Below, piece by piece: positions 23,014-33,797 of a stretch of DNA of 64,000 nt. The first letter of the stretch is position 1. Every line of letters begins with the position of its first letter. The notes beneath the pieces are model-generated. The model saw nothing but the letters and a program-made list of their open reading frames with translations. It did not search any database and was not told where the DNA came from. The stretch is from Marinobacterium stanieri (GTDB lineage Bacteria; Pseudomonadota; Gammaproteobacteria; Pseudomonadales; Balneatricaceae), in the NCBI RefSeq assembly GCF_900155945.1, contig NZ_FTMN01000011.1, positions 84,933 to 148,932 on the forward strand, given 5' to 3'. The position numbers and the translations under genes are program-made.

Positions 23014-23060
23014 TCTCCTCCAAACAGGCTGCCACAATAAGCCTATTAAATTGGAGGAGA
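23014..23060 (+). promoter_or_regulatory. Stem-loop sequestering the cytochrome b561 ribosome-binding site
   Basis: TCTCCTCCAA (23014-23023) is the exact reverse complement of TTGGAGGAGA (23051-23060), which contains the GGAGGAGA Shine-Dalgarno of the gene starting at 23065. Inside, AGGCT (23026-23030) pairs with AGCCT (23040-23044). In RNA the ribosome-binding site would be fully paired. Whether transcription starts upstream of 23014 is not certain. Confidence 0.65.
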
Positions 23061-23064
23061 CCCC

Positions 23065-23631
23065 ATGCAGCTGAACAACCACACATCATCCTATGGCTGG
23101 ATCGCCATTTTCATACACTGGGGTATGGCGATTACACTCATTGGCCTCGCTATTGTCGGACTCTGGATGGTGGATCTGGGCTATTACAGCCCCTGGTATC
23201 AGGTCGCACCCTTTTGGCATAAAAGCATCGGTCTCCTGCTGATCCCGCTGCTCCTGTTCCGTTTTTACTGGCGCTGGCGCCAGCCCACACCCGCAGCCCC
23301 CAAAGGTCATAGCCAGTGGGAGCGAGTGATGGCGGGCATGACACACACCCTTCTTTACGCACTGCTGGCCGTGATTCTGGTCAGTGGTTACCTGATTTCC
23401 ACCGCCAAGGGCGAAGGCATCAGCCTGTTCGGCTGGTTTGAGGTGCCTGCCATCATCAGCGGCATCGAAGGCCAGGCCGATCTTGCCGGCAAGGTGCATT
23501 ATTGGGCCGCCATCAGCATGCTGGCTCTTGCGGCACTTCACGCCCTGGGCGCAGTCAAACATCACCTGATTGACCGGGATACCACTTTGGTTCGCATGCT
23601 TAAACCTTCATCACCGACATACGAGGATTAA
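23065..23631 (+). CDS. Cytochrome b561 family protein
   Basis: Four-helix diheme b-type cytochrome of the inner membrane (YodB/CybB-like), 188 residues. Hydrophobic helices lie at about residues 10-32, 48-68, 88-112 and 145-168. Likely heme-ligand histidines occur in FIHWGMAI, FWHKSIGL, GKVHYWAA and ALHALGAVKHH. It probably passes electrons between quinone and a periplasmic partner. It overlaps nothing but is followed by the yceI-like gene after 3 bases; this cytochrome-YceI pair is common. Confidence 0.93.
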   Translation: MQLNNHTSSYGWIAIFIHWGMAITLIGLAIVGLWMVDLGYYSPWYQVAPFWHKSIGLLLIPLLLFRFYWRWRQPTPAAPKGHSQWERVMAGMTHTLLYALLAVILVSGYLISTAKGEGISLFGWFEVPAIISGIEGQADLAGKVHYWAAISMLALAALHALGAVKHHLIDRDTTLVRMLKPSSPTYED

Positions 23632-23634
23632 TCT

Positions 23635-24213
23635 ATGAAAAAAACTCTGGGCTCCATCGTTCTGGGCGCATCTCTGGCACTGACAGGTATATCGGCACAG
23701 GCTGCTGATTACGCCATCGACACTCAGGGCCAGCATGCTTTCATCAACTTCAAGATCAGCCACCTGGGTTTCAGCTGGCTGTACGGACGTTTCAACGATT
23801 TCGAAGGTACCTTCAGCTGGGACGCGGAAGCCCCCGAAGCCAGCCGCATCAGCGTCAATATTGATCCTGCCAGTGTTGATTCCGACCACGCCGAGCGTGA
23901 TAAGCACCTGCGCAGCGGTGACTTCCTGGATGTCGATGCATACCCGGAAGCCAGCTTTGTATCCACCGGTGTCGAAGCGCTGGATAATGGTCGTCTGGCC
24001 GTTACCGGTGACCTCACTCTGCACGGCGTAACCAAGGAAGTGGTTATCGATGCTGCGGTCGTCGGCGAGGGTAATGACCCCTGGGGTAACTACCGCGCCG
24101 GTTTTGAAGGCACCACCAAGATCCGTCTGGCCGATTTTGGCATCAATGCACAGTTGGGCCCCAAGTCTGAAGAAGTCTTCCTGACCCTCAGTGTTGAAGG
24201 CATTCGCCAGTAA
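23635..24213 (+). CDS. YceI family periplasmic protein
   Basis: 192 residues with a clear Sec signal peptide (cleavage after AQA, residues 21-23). The rest is the YceI lipocalin-like barrel that binds polyisoprenoids such as ubiquinone-like molecules: [28 protein letters not shown], then [13 protein letters not shown] and the C-terminal [12 protein letters not shown]. It forms an operon with the cytochrome b561 gene. Confidence 0.93.
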   Translation: MKKTLGSIVLGASLALTGISAQAADYAIDTQGQHAFINFKISHLGFSWLYGRFNDFEGTFSWDAEAPEASRISVNIDPASVDSDHAERDKHLRSGDFLDVDAYPEASFVSTGVEALDNGRLAVTGDLTLHGVTKEVVIDAAVVGEGNDPWGNYRAGFEGTTKIRLADFGINAQLGPKSEEVFLTLSVEGIRQ

Positions 24214-24230
24214 CTGTCAGCCTCCCTGCC

Positions 24231-24252
24231 TGCGGCCGCTCCAGCGGCCGCA
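24231..24252. repeat. GC-rich palindrome after the yceI gene
   Basis: TGCGGCCGCT and AGCGGCCGCA are perfect inverted repeats separated by two bases. They start 17 bases after the stop codon and lack a T tract, so this may be a weak or Rho-assisted terminator, or an mRNA 3' end stabiliser. Confidence 0.6.
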
Positions 24253-24254
24253 AC

Positions 24255-24925
24255 TTACCCACAGCTCATTTTACGCCCGCCTGAAATTTTTTTCACTTTC
24301 CACAGGCCAATTTTCAACCCACTCAAGTGTATAAATACCAATCAATGATTGAGTTCAACGACTTGCACAGCTGTTGAAAAGTACACTACTCACATACATA
24401 CCCACATACAAAAGACCTACAACGCACTGATTTTGCTGGTGTTTTCAGGATACGCCTGCTTTCATGGGAACTTTATTAACAACGAACGCTTGTCTGCCGC
24501 TGACAGGTTATACACTTCATTCACAGACTTACGCACATAGGGGACCACAGATTTTCTGTATTAAATTTTGCATTCCAGAAGGATATCCATAAGATATGAG
24601 GTGCTTATCCAAAGCTGATTCACAGTGTTGTGCAATCAAAATGTTATGCACAAGAGGCTGAAGATTTGCTGTGATACTGACCGGTGAATAACTGTGATCA
24701 GGTTCGGGACAGTTTTACCCTGTGCATAAACAGCCATTCTGCCCACAAGCTGTCCTCAGCACACAACCAGCTCCAGGGGATTCGGACAACAGGGTTTGGA
24801 TCGCTATAAGATGATGATTTATAAAGAAAAATCACAGATATCCCGAAAAAATGCTGTCGCCATACATAACAAACAATAACAATCTTCTTTAAATATATAT
24901 TCTCTCTTCTTTCTATATATAAGGA
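24255..24925. other. oriC: Probable chromosomal origin of replication (oriC)
   Basis: This makes up most of an 848-base gene-free gap before mnmG, the position of oriC in E. coli. Two perfect DnaA boxes (TTATGCACA at 24644-24652; its reverse at 24721-24729) are accompanied by 8/9 matches at 24255-24263, 24326-24334, 24508-24516, 24529-24537, 24605-24613 and 24683-24691. A perfect IHF consensus (AATCAA-N4-TTA) lies at 24634-24646, overlapping a DnaA box. An AT-rich block at about 24813-24925, on the mnmG side, could be the unwinding element. Confidence 0.75.
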
Positions 24926-24995
24926 GAGAAAGGTCAAACAGGGCCAGATAGGGTCTGATTAAATTTTGACCATTTCTTAACGCTTCCCGGAACGC

Positions 24996-25001
24996 TATAC
25001 T
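24996..25001 (+). promoter_or_regulatory. Likely -10 element of the mnmG promoter
   Basis: TATACT lies 61 bases before the mnmG start. A TTGACC is visible further upstream (about 24966) but at too long a spacing, and the nearer TTCTTA is a weak -35. Confidence 0.4.
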
Positions 25002-25061
25002 TGTCATCCTTTTCTCCGGCCATACACGGCCAGCTCTAACCTGTAATCTGTGAGGCCTTCA

Positions 25062-26966
25062 GTGGACTACCCTGACCGCTTTGATGTGATCGTGATTGGT
25101 GGCGGACATGCCGGCACCGAAGCTGCTTTGGCAGCCGCCCGCATCGGTGCCAAAACGCTGCTGTTAACCCATAACATCGAGACGCTGGGACAGATGTCCT
25201 GCAATCCGGCAATTGGTGGCATCGGCAAAAGTCATCTGGTGAAAGAGATTGATGCTCTGGATGGCGCCATGGCGCGTGCAACGGATCGAGGTGGTATTCA
25301 ATTCAGGGTACTGAACGCGCGTAAGGGACCAGCGGTACGTGCAACCCGTGCTCAGGCAGACAGGGTCTTGTACAAGGCAGCGGTGCGCTCGATTCTGGAA
25401 AATCAGGTCAACCTGCAGATTTTTCAGCAGGCAGCCGATGACCTGATCATGGATGGCGAACAGGTTGCTGGGGTTGTCACCCAGACCGGTATCCGTTTCC
25501 ATGCCAAATCAGTGGTACTGACCGCAGGAACATTCCTCGGGGGTGTCATCCATATCGGTCTGGATAATCATGATGGTGGCCGTGCCGGGGACCCGCCATC
25601 CATTCGTCTGGCACAGCGCCTACGTGAAATGCCATTTCGTGTAGACCGACTTAAAACGGGAACACCGCCACGTATTGATGCGCGCAGTGTTGATTTCTCG
25701 GTCATGGAAGCACAGCCCGGTGATACGCCAACACCGGTAATGTCGTTCATGGGCAGCCAGGACGAACACCCGCAGCAGGTGAACTGTTTCATCACCTACA
25801 CCAACAATCGCACCCATGACATCATCCGCAACGGCCTCGATCGTTCGCCCATGTATACCGGTGTGATTGAGGGCATAGGCCCGCGTTACTGCCCGTCGAT
25901 TGAAGACAAGATCAACCGTTTTGCCGACAAGGATCGCCACCAGGTGTTTGTCGAGCCGGAAGGTCTGACCACCCATGAGCTTTACCCCAACGGTATCTCC
26001 ACCAGCCTGCCCTTTGATGTACAGATGGAACTGGTGCGATCGATCACAGGGTTTGAGCAGGCCCATATTACGCGCCCGGGTTACGCCATTGAGTATGACT
26101 TCTTCAATCCTCAGGATTTGAAGCACACGCTGGAAACCCGTCATGTACCGGGTCTCTTCTTTGCCGGCCAGATCAACGGCACCACAGGCTATGAAGAGGC
26201 GGGTGCCCAGGGTTTGCTGGCCGGTTACAACGCAGCGGCTCGCTCACTGGAGCGCGACAGCTGGTATCCGCGCCGTGATGAAGCCTACATCGGTGTCATG
26301 GTGGATGACCTGATAACCCACGGTACCTCCGAGCCCTATCGCATGTTCACCAGCCGTGCGGAATACCGTTTGATCCTGCGCGAAGACAATGCTGATCTGC
26401 GCCTCACCGAGAAGGGCCGTCAGCTCGGTCTGGTGGGTGACCAGCGCTGGGCGCGTTTCGAGGCCAAGCGCGAGGCGATGGAGCAGGAGTTACAGCGCCT
26501 GCGCAGCACCTGGGTTCACCCGGCTACACCTGAAGCGGAACAGCTGGATAGCAAACTGAAAACTCCGTTGGGACGCGAATACAACCTGGCTGACCTGATC
26601 AAGCGCCCCGAGTTGGGCTACGCCGATGTGGCGAGTCTGAAAGGCGAGGCGGTTGAGGATGTTCAGGCAGCTGAACAGGTCGAAATCCAGCTCAAGTATT
26701 CCGGCTACATCGATCGCCAGAAAGATGAGATCGACCAGATGCGCCGCCAGGAAAATACGCCGCTGCCGGACGATTTTGACTATGAGCAGGTGAGTGGCCT
26801 GTCCAACGAGCTGAAGGCAAAGCTGATGCAGCAGCGTCCGGCCACTCTGGCACAGGCCTCAAGAATCCAGGGGATGACCCCGGCAGCCATTTCCCTGTTG
26901 CTGGTATACCTCAAGAAACGCCATATGAAAAAGGCAGTCGCTTCACAGGAGCAGGTGGCGCGTTAA
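25062..26966 (+). CDS. mnmG: tRNA uridine-5-carboxymethylaminomethyl modification enzyme MnmG (GidA)
   Basis: FAD-dependent partner of MnmE. The start codon is the GTG at 25062, with GAGG 6 bases upstream, giving [19 protein letters not shown] like the E. coli N-terminus; a GTG at 25050 is a weaker alternative. The protein has 634 residues. The FAD dinucleotide motif [10 protein letters not shown], the [20 protein letters not shown] loop and the second motif [14 protein letters not shown] are visible. It heads the mnmG-rsmG-parA-parB block and its stop overlaps the rsmG start (TAATG). Confidence 0.99.
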   Translation: MDYPDRFDVIVIGGGHAGTEAALAAARIGAKTLLLTHNIETLGQMSCNPAIGGIGKSHLVKEIDALDGAMARATDRGGIQFRVLNARKGPAVRATRAQADRVLYKAAVRSILENQVNLQIFQQAADDLIMDGEQVAGVVTQTGIRFHAKSVVLTAGTFLGGVIHIGLDNHDGGRAGDPPSIRLAQRLREMPFRVDRLKTGTPPRIDARSVDFSVMEAQPGDTPTPVMSFMGSQDEHPQQVNCFITYTNNRTHDIIRNGLDRSPMYTGVIEGIGPRYCPSIEDKINRFADKDRHQVFVEPEGLTTHELYPNGISTSLPFDVQMELVRSITGFEQAHITRPGYAIEYDFFNPQDLKHTLETRHVPGLFFAGQINGTTGYEEAGAQGLLAGYNAAARSLERDSWYPRRDEAYIGVMVDDLITHGTSEPYRMFTSRAEYRLILREDNADLRLTEKGRQLGLVGDQRWARFEAKREAMEQELQRLRSTWVHPATPEAEQLDSKLKTPLGREYNLADLIKRPELGYADVASLKGEAVEDVQAAEQVEIQLKYSGYIDRQKDEIDQMRRQENTPLPDDFDYEQVSGLSNELKAKLMQQRPATLAQASRIQGMTPAAISLLLVYLKKRHMKKAVASQEQVAR

Positions 26967-27589
26967 TGCAGGAATATCGTGAACTTTTGCTGCAGGGCAT
27001 CAAGCCGCTGCAGATTGAACTGACCGACACCCAAATCGACCAATTGCTGGCCTACCATGGTCTGCTGGTGAAATGGAACAAGGCCTACAACCTGACCGCG
27101 GTCAGGGATCCGGCGGCCATGATTGGACGCCATCTGATCGACAGCCTCAGTGTCCTGCCCTGGATCGGCGAAGGGCGCTTGCTGGATGTGGGCAGTGGTC
27201 CCGGCTTGCCCGGCATTCCGCTGGCCATCTGCCGACCGGACCTGCAGGTGACAACACTGGACAGCAACGGCAAAAAGACTCGTTTCCAGGTGCAGGTCAA
27301 GGCAGAACTGGGGCTGGATAACCTTCAGGTCATCAATGGCCGTGTTGAAGCGGTTGAAGAGCCGCCGTTTGACATGGTGATCTCCCGCGCCTTCGCATCC
27401 TTGCAGGATATGCTCGATCTGAGTGGCCATCTGTGTGCGCCCTCAGGTGTTTTTCTTGCCATGAAAGGGCTGTATCCTGATTCCGAAATCGAACAGATTC
27501 CATCAGGGTATACCCTCAAGGAAAGCCACCGGCTTGAGCTGCCGGTCAGCGACGGCGAGCGGCACCTGCTGGTTCTAGGGAGCGTATAA
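26966..27589 (+). CDS. rsmG: 16S rRNA m7G527 methyltransferase RsmG (GidB)
   Basis: 207-residue SAM-dependent methyltransferase. It contains LVKWNKAYNLTAVRDP near the N-terminus, the SAM motif LLDVGSGPGLPGIPLAI near residues 72-88, and SRAFASLQDML. It shares one base with the mnmG stop and is followed 2 bases later by parA. Confidence 0.98.
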   Translation: MQEYRELLLQGIKPLQIELTDTQIDQLLAYHGLLVKWNKAYNLTAVRDPAAMIGRHLIDSLSVLPWIGEGRLLDVGSGPGLPGIPLAICRPDLQVTTLDSNGKKTRFQVQVKAELGLDNLQVINGRVEAVEEPPFDMVISRAFASLQDMLDLSGHLCAPSGVFLAMKGLYPDSEIEQIPSGYTLKESHRLELPVSDGERHLLVLGSV

Positions 27590-27591
27590 GC

Positions 27592-28434
27592 GTGGCCAAG
27601 ATCATCACCATCACCAACCAGAAAGGTGGCGTGGGCAAGACAACGACCTGCGTCAATCTGGCAGCCTCATTGGCGGCAACCCATAAACGGGTACTGATGA
27701 TTGATCTGGACCCCCAGGGTAATGCCACCATGGGCAGCGGTATCGACAAGCATGCGCTGGAGCACTCGGTGTATGAGCTGCTGACCGGTCAGGCCGATGT
27801 ACGCGCCTGCATCCTCACCGATACCGAATGTGGTTACCATGTAGCCGGTGCCAACGGTGATCTGACTGCGGCCGAAGTGGAGCTGCTGCAGCTGCCACGA
27901 CGCGAGTTCCGCCTCAAGATGGCACTGACCGATGTCATGGATGACTATGACTACATCCTCATCGACAATCCGCCCTCACTGAGTCTGCTGACGGTCAATG
28001 CACTGGCGGCCTCATCCGGTGTCATCATCCCGATGCAGTGTGAATACTATGCGCTGGAAGGGATCAGTGCGCTGGTGGGCACCATCAACAAGATCAATCA
28101 GCGCCTCAACCCTTCGCTGCGTATCGAAGGCATACTGCGTACCATGTTTGATCCGCGCATGAGCCTGACCAAAGACGTTTCCAGTCATCTGGTCGAGTAT
28201 TTTGGCGATAAGGTATACCGCACGGTCATTCCGCGTAACGTACGCCTGGCCGAAGCGCCCAGTCATGGCCTGCCGGCACTGCAGTATGACAAGCACTCCC
28301 GTGGTGCCCTGGCCTATCTGGCACTGGCCGGCGAGCTGATTCGACGCACGGAACAAGAAGCCGGTGATAGCGCAGCTGAAGCAGCGACAGCGGAAGAGGT
28401 TACAGAGGCAACAACGGAACAGGAAACGGATTGA
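27592..28434 (+). CDS. parA: Chromosome partitioning ATPase ParA (Soj)
   Basis: Deviant Walker ATPase that moves ParB-parS complexes along the nucleoid. It has 280 residues, starting at GTG 27592 with GGAG upstream. Near the N-terminus it shows NQKGGVGKTTTCVNLAASLA (deviant Walker A with the signature lysine), then DLDPQGNAT and DYILIDNPPSLSLL (Walker B). The last 25 residues form an acidic Glu/Ala/Thr-rich tail. parB begins at its last base. Confidence 0.98.
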   Translation: MAKIITITNQKGGVGKTTTCVNLAASLAATHKRVLMIDLDPQGNATMGSGIDKHALEHSVYELLTGQADVRACILTDTECGYHVAGANGDLTAAEVELLQLPRREFRLKMALTDVMDDYDYILIDNPPSLSLLTVNALAASSGVIIPMQCEYYALEGISALVGTINKINQRLNPSLRIEGILRTMFDPRMSLTKDVSSHLVEYFGDKVYRTVIPRNVRLAEAPSHGLPALQYDKHSRGALAYLALAGELIRRTEQEAGDSAAEAATAEEVTEATTEQETD

Positions 28435-29330
28435 TGGTGGCGAAAAAAAGGGGATTGGGGCGCGGTCTGGATGCGCTCCTGTCGGATGTATCTGCCGACA
28501 ATGTGCAGGCAAACGACTCAGCGGACAACACCGCCGGCGTAACAGCAGACCAGCCTCTGCGTGAGCTGGCGCTGGAAGATCTGCAACGCGGCCGTTACCA
28601 GCCGCGTCGCGATCTGGAACCCCAGGCGCTGGAAGATCTGGCCAGCTCCATCAAGTCCCAGGGCGTCATGCAGCCCATCGTTGTACGCCCGCTGGATGAT
28701 GGCCGCTATGAGATCATCGCCGGCGAGCGCCGCTGGCGTGCGGCGGAAATGGCGGGCCTGAGCCGTATCCCGGCCATGGTGCGGGATGTGCCTGATGAAG
28801 CGGCCATTGCCATGGCGCTGATCGAAAACATCCAGCGCGAGAACCTGAACCCGATCGAAGAAGCCATTGCGCTGCAACGCTTGCAGACCGAGTTTGAGCT
28901 GACGCAGCAACAAGTGGCCGATGCGGTAGGCAAGTCCCGCTCAACCATTGCCAACCTGCTGCGTCTGATGAGCCTGAGCGATGAAGTGAAGCGGATGCTG
29001 GAATACGGTGACCTCGAAATGGGCCACGCCCGTGCCTTGCTGGCGCTGGAAGGTCTGCTGCAGATCAAGGCGGCCGATGAAGTGGTCGCCAAGGGGCTGT
29101 CGGTACGTGAAACCGAACAGCTGGTAAAACGTTATCAGCAGCAGGGCGAGGCACCCGAACCCAAGCCGGCGGTTCAGCCGGATCCCGAGTTGCAGCAGCG
29201 TGCAGGTGAACTGTCACAGCGCTTTTCGGCGCCTGTCAGCATCAAGGCAAGCAGCAACGGCAAGGGCCGGATTGCGATCGATTTCAAATCCCGTGAAGAG
29301 CTTGATGCCATTCTGCAGCTGCTTGGCTAG
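28434..29330 (+). CDS. parB: Chromosome partitioning protein ParB (Spo0J)
   Basis: CTP-dependent clamp that loads at parS and spreads. It has 298 residues from the ATG at 28434; the frame also offers a TTG one codon earlier. Seen are KKRGLGRGLDALL (ParA-stimulating N-terminus), GERRWRAAEMAG and ENIQRENLNPIEEA (CTP-binding boxes), a central helix-turn-helix around QQQVADAVGKSRSTIANLLRLM and a C-terminal dimerisation domain. Its targets are probably the three parS sites at 11.6-11.8 kb. Confidence 0.98.
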   Translation: MVAKKRGLGRGLDALLSDVSADNVQANDSADNTAGVTADQPLRELALEDLQRGRYQPRRDLEPQALEDLASSIKSQGVMQPIVVRPLDDGRYEIIAGERRWRAAEMAGLSRIPAMVRDVPDEAAIAMALIENIQRENLNPIEEAIALQRLQTEFELTQQQVADAVGKSRSTIANLLRLMSLSDEVKRMLEYGDLEMGHARALLALEGLLQIKAADEVVAKGLSVRETEQLVKRYQQQGEAPEPKPAVQPDPELQQRAGELSQRFSAPVSIKASSNGKGRIAIDFKSREELDAILQLLG

Positions 29331-29401
29331 GCCGCTGCAGAGGGGGAGGGGTTAAAGGGATGATCCTGCTAAGACCTTAGTGCAAAAGGGTCCGGTTTCA
29401 G

Positions 29402-29430
29402 TTGAGAATATGAGGGCAAATGCCTATAAT
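29402..29430 (+). promoter_or_regulatory. ATP synthase operon promoter
   Basis: TTGAGA (29402-29407) and a perfect TATAAT (29425-29430) with a 17-base spacer. Transcription would start near 29437, which rules out any atpI start upstream of that point. Confidence 0.88.
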
Positions 29431-29475
29431 CGGGCCGCAATTTGGGCACTGTTCAGGCTGAAAGCAGGATCGAAA

Positions 29476-29898
29476 TTGAGAAAAGATGAGGCAGGACAGG
29501 CGCCGGCAGCGCGCAGTCGCCATGGGCGACGCAGCTTTGGCGGCTTCATGCGCATCTTTGCCTACCAGGCCGCGTTGGTACTGTTGGTATCTGCGGCCTG
29601 TTTGCTGCTCGGCACAGTAGAAGCCTATTCAGCCCTGCTGGGCGGGCTGCTTTACCTGCTGCCCAACTTGTATTTTACCTGGCGTGCCCTGGGTAACCGG
29701 CACGACAGTAGCGCACGACACGTACTGGTCAGTATGTACGCGAGCGAAATAGGGAAAATGATGCTGGCGGTCGCGCTTTTCAGCGCAACCTTCCTGCTGG
29801 TTCGACCTCTGAGCCCATTTTCCCTATTTGGCACCTTCATATTGCTGCAACTATCCGGATGGATGCTGCAATTGAAGCTGTTCAAGACCAGTTCCTGA
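29476..29898 (+). CDS. atpI: ATP synthase protein I
   Basis: Small membrane protein that helps assemble the c ring. The frame is open from 29380, but that start lies before the operon promoter. The TTG at 29476 has AGGA 6 bases upstream and gives 140 residues; the ATG at 29548 (MRIFAYQAALVLL) is the other option. Four hydrophobic segments lie in the last 115 residues, as in the AtpI family, with weak primary sequence conservation. It is the first gene of atpIBEFHAGDC. Confidence 0.85.
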   Translation: MRKDEAGQAPAARSRHGRRSFGGFMRIFAYQAALVLLVSAACLLLGTVEAYSALLGGLLYLLPNLYFTWRALGNRHDSSARHVLVSMYASEIGKMMLAVALFSATFLLVRPLSPFSLFGTFILLQLSGWMLQLKLFKTSS

Positions 29899-29912
29899 AA
29901 AACTTTGAATGA

Positions 29913-30764
<852 letters not shown>

Positions 30765-30806
30765 GTGCGATCGGATAGCTAACGATTTACTTTTGTAAAA
30801 CTCTGA

Positions 30807-31614
<808 letters not shown>

Positions 31615-31626
31615 GCGAGGTTTACG

Positions 31627-32163
31627 ATGGCTGAACTCAATACAGTCGCTCGGCCCTACACCAAAGCCGCGTTCGAATTTGCGCGCGACAAGGGCAACCT
31701 CGATCAGTGGTCCAATCTGCTGTCCCTGGCCGCTCAGGCGGTCCAGGACAGCGATCTGGATCAACTGCTGGGTAATCCGGCACTGACAGCTGAACAGAAA
31801 GCGGGGCTGGTCATCGCCGTCTGCGAAAAGCAGATTGACGATGCCGGCAAGAACTTTATCAGCCTGCTGGCTGAAAACCGCCGTCTGGCGCTGTTGCCGG
31901 AAATTTCTGCACAGTTCGACATTCTGAAAGCAAACCTGGAAATGAAGGTCGATGTTGACCTGACCACCGCGTTCGCTCTGGATGACGCACAGCAGGAAAA
32001 ACTGGCGCAAGCCCTCAGCAGCAAGCTGGGTCGTGAAGTGAAGCTAACCTCCCAGGTGGACAAGTCCATCATCGGTGGTGTGGTCGTTCGCTCCAGTGAC
32101 CTTGTGATCGATGGTTCCGTTCGTGCACGACTGGCGAAACTGGCCGAAGCGATGAATTCCTGA
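31627..32163 (+). CDS. atpH: ATP synthase F1 subunit delta
   Basis: Links the peripheral stalk to the top of F1. It has 178 residues, starting with TVARPYTKAAFEFARDKG and ending with the family segment VDKSIIGGVVVRSSDLVIDGSVRARL. It lies 15 bases before atpA. Confidence 0.98.
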   Translation: MAELNTVARPYTKAAFEFARDKGNLDQWSNLLSLAAQAVQDSDLDQLLGNPALTAEQKAGLVIAVCEKQIDDAGKNFISLLAENRRLALLPEISAQFDILKANLEMKVDVDLTTAFALDDAQQEKLAQALSSKLGREVKLTSQVDKSIIGGVVVRSSDLVIDGSVRARLAKLAEAMNS

Positions 32164-32178
32164 GTGTGAGGAATAACA

Positions 32179-33723
32179 ATGCAGCAACTGAATCCTTCTG
32201 AGATCAGCGAGATTCTCAAGAAGCGCATCGAAAAGCTCGACGTGTCTTCTGAAGCCCGTAACGAGGGCACCATCGTCAGTGTTTCCGATGGTATTATCCT
32301 GATCCACGGTCTTGCCGACGTTATGTACGGCGAGATGATCGAATTCCCGGGTGGCGTCTACGGTATGGCGCTTAACCTGGAACGTGACTCTGTAGGCGCC
32401 GTAGTACTGGGCGACTACCAGGGTCTGGTAGAGGGCATGACTGCCCGTTGTACTGGTCGTATCCTTGAAGTACCGGTAGGTCCGGAACTGCTCGGTCGCG
32501 TTGTAGACGCGCTGGGTAACCCGATCGACGGCAAGGGTCCGGTCGACGCGAAAATCACCGACGCTGTTGAAAAAGTAGCGCCGGGCGTAATCGCACGTCA
32601 GTCTGTTGATGAGCCGGTTCAGACCGGTCTGAAAGCAATCGACGCGATGGTGCCGGTTGGTCGTGGTCAGCGTGAGCTGATCATCGGTGACCGTCAGATC
32701 GGTAAGACTGCTATCGCTATCGATGCGATCATCAACCAGAAAGGCACTGGTATTAAATGTATCTACGTTGCGATCGGGCAGAAACAGTCCACTATCGCTA
32801 ACGTGGTACGCAAGCTGGAAGAGCACGGCGCAATGGATCACACCATCGTCGTGGCTGCAGGTGCTGCCGATCCGGCTGCCATGCAGTACCTGGCACCGTA
32901 CGCCGGTGCAACCATGGGTGAATACTTCCGTGACCGCGGTGAAGACGCGCTGATCGTATTTGACGACCTGACCAAGCAGGCTTGGGCATACCGTCAGATC
33001 TCTCTGCTGCTGCGTCGTCCGCCGGGCCGTGAAGCATACCCGGGTGACGTATTCTACTTGCACTCCCGTCTGCTGGAACGTGCGTCCCGCGTCAATGCCG
33101 ATTACGTTGAACAGTTCACCAATGGCGAAGTGAAAGGCCAGACCGGTTCCCTGACCGCGCTGCCGATCATCGAGACCCAGGGTGGCGACGTATCTGCGTT
33201 CGTACCGACCAACGTTATCTCCATCACCGACGGTCAGATCTTCCTGGAAACCAGCCTGTTCAACTCTGGCGTACGTCCTGCAATCAACGCAGGTCTGTCC
33301 GTATCCCGAGTTGGTGGTTCTGCCCAGACCAAGATCATCAAGAAGCTGGGTGGCGGTGTGCGTCTGGCACTGGCTCAGTACCGTGAGCTGGCAGCGTTCG
33401 CACAGTTCGCTTCCGACCTGGATGATGCTACTCGTGACCAGCTGGAACACGGCCAGGCCGTTACCGAGCTGATGAAGCAGAAGCAGTACTCGCCGATGTC
33501 CGTCGCTGACATGGGTCTGAGCCTGTACGCTGCCAACGAAGGCTTCCTGAAAGGTGTCGAGCTGGACAAGATCGGTGCTTTCGAAACAGCCCTGGTCGCC
33601 TACTTCAACAGCGAACACGCTGATCTGATGGCGAAAGTGAACGAGAAAGGCGGTTACGACGACGAAATCGCGGCTCAGTTCAAGGCTGGCATCGAGAAGT
33701 TCAAGTCTACCCAAACTTGGTAA
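32179..33723 (+). CDS. atpA: ATP synthase F1 subunit alpha
   Basis: Nucleotide-binding subunit of the F1 head, 514 residues. It has the P-loop [15 protein letters not shown], the arginine-finger region [17 protein letters not shown] and the N-terminal beta-barrel ([14 protein letters not shown]). Strong codon bias leaves a very long antisense frame over the gene, which I regard as a shadow. Confidence 0.99.
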   Translation: MQQLNPSEISEILKKRIEKLDVSSEARNEGTIVSVSDGIILIHGLADVMYGEMIEFPGGVYGMALNLERDSVGAVVLGDYQGLVEGMTARCTGRILEVPVGPELLGRVVDALGNPIDGKGPVDAKITDAVEKVAPGVIARQSVDEPVQTGLKAIDAMVPVGRGQRELIIGDRQIGKTAIAIDAIINQKGTGIKCIYVAIGQKQSTIANVVRKLEEHGAMDHTIVVAAGAADPAAMQYLAPYAGATMGEYFRDRGEDALIVFDDLTKQAWAYRQISLLLRRPPGREAYPGDVFYLHSRLLERASRVNADYVEQFTNGEVKGQTGSLTALPIIETQGGDVSAFVPTNVISITDGQIFLETSLFNSGVRPAINAGLSVSRVGGSAQTKIIKKLGGGVRLALAQYRELAAFAQFASDLDDATRDQLEHGQAVTELMKQKQYSPMSVADMGLSLYAANEGFLKGVELDKIGAFETALVAYFNSEHADLMAKVNEKGGYDDEIAAQFKAGIEKFKSTQTW

Positions 33724-33741
33724 TCGCTCGTCAGAGCTGGT

Positions 33742-33766
33742 GACCGGCCAGTAACACCGGCCGGTC
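33742..33766 (+). promoter_or_regulatory. GC-rich hairpin between atpA and atpG
   Basis: GACCGGCC (33742-33749) pairs with GGCCGGTC (33759-33766) across a 9-base loop in the 74-base atpA-atpG gap. No T tract follows; an mRNA-processing or stability role is more likely than termination. Confidence 0.55.
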
Positions 33767-33797
33767 CAATACTGAGTCAAGTTTAATAGGCGGAACT

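Noticed and set aside
24349..24540. Small 63-codon frame inside the oriC candidate
   Set aside because: No ribosome-binding site, no motif, and it covers DnaA boxes in a region with non-coding composition.
29380..29475. Longer AtpI starting at 29380
   Set aside because: The start would lie upstream of the -35/-10 promoter of the operon (29402-29430).
32044..33780. Very long open frame (578 codons) on the minus strand over atpA
   Set aside because: It mirrors the strongly biased codon use of atpA, its translation is low in hydrophobic cores and rich in Arg/Thr/Gln repeats, and atpA on the plus strand is certain.
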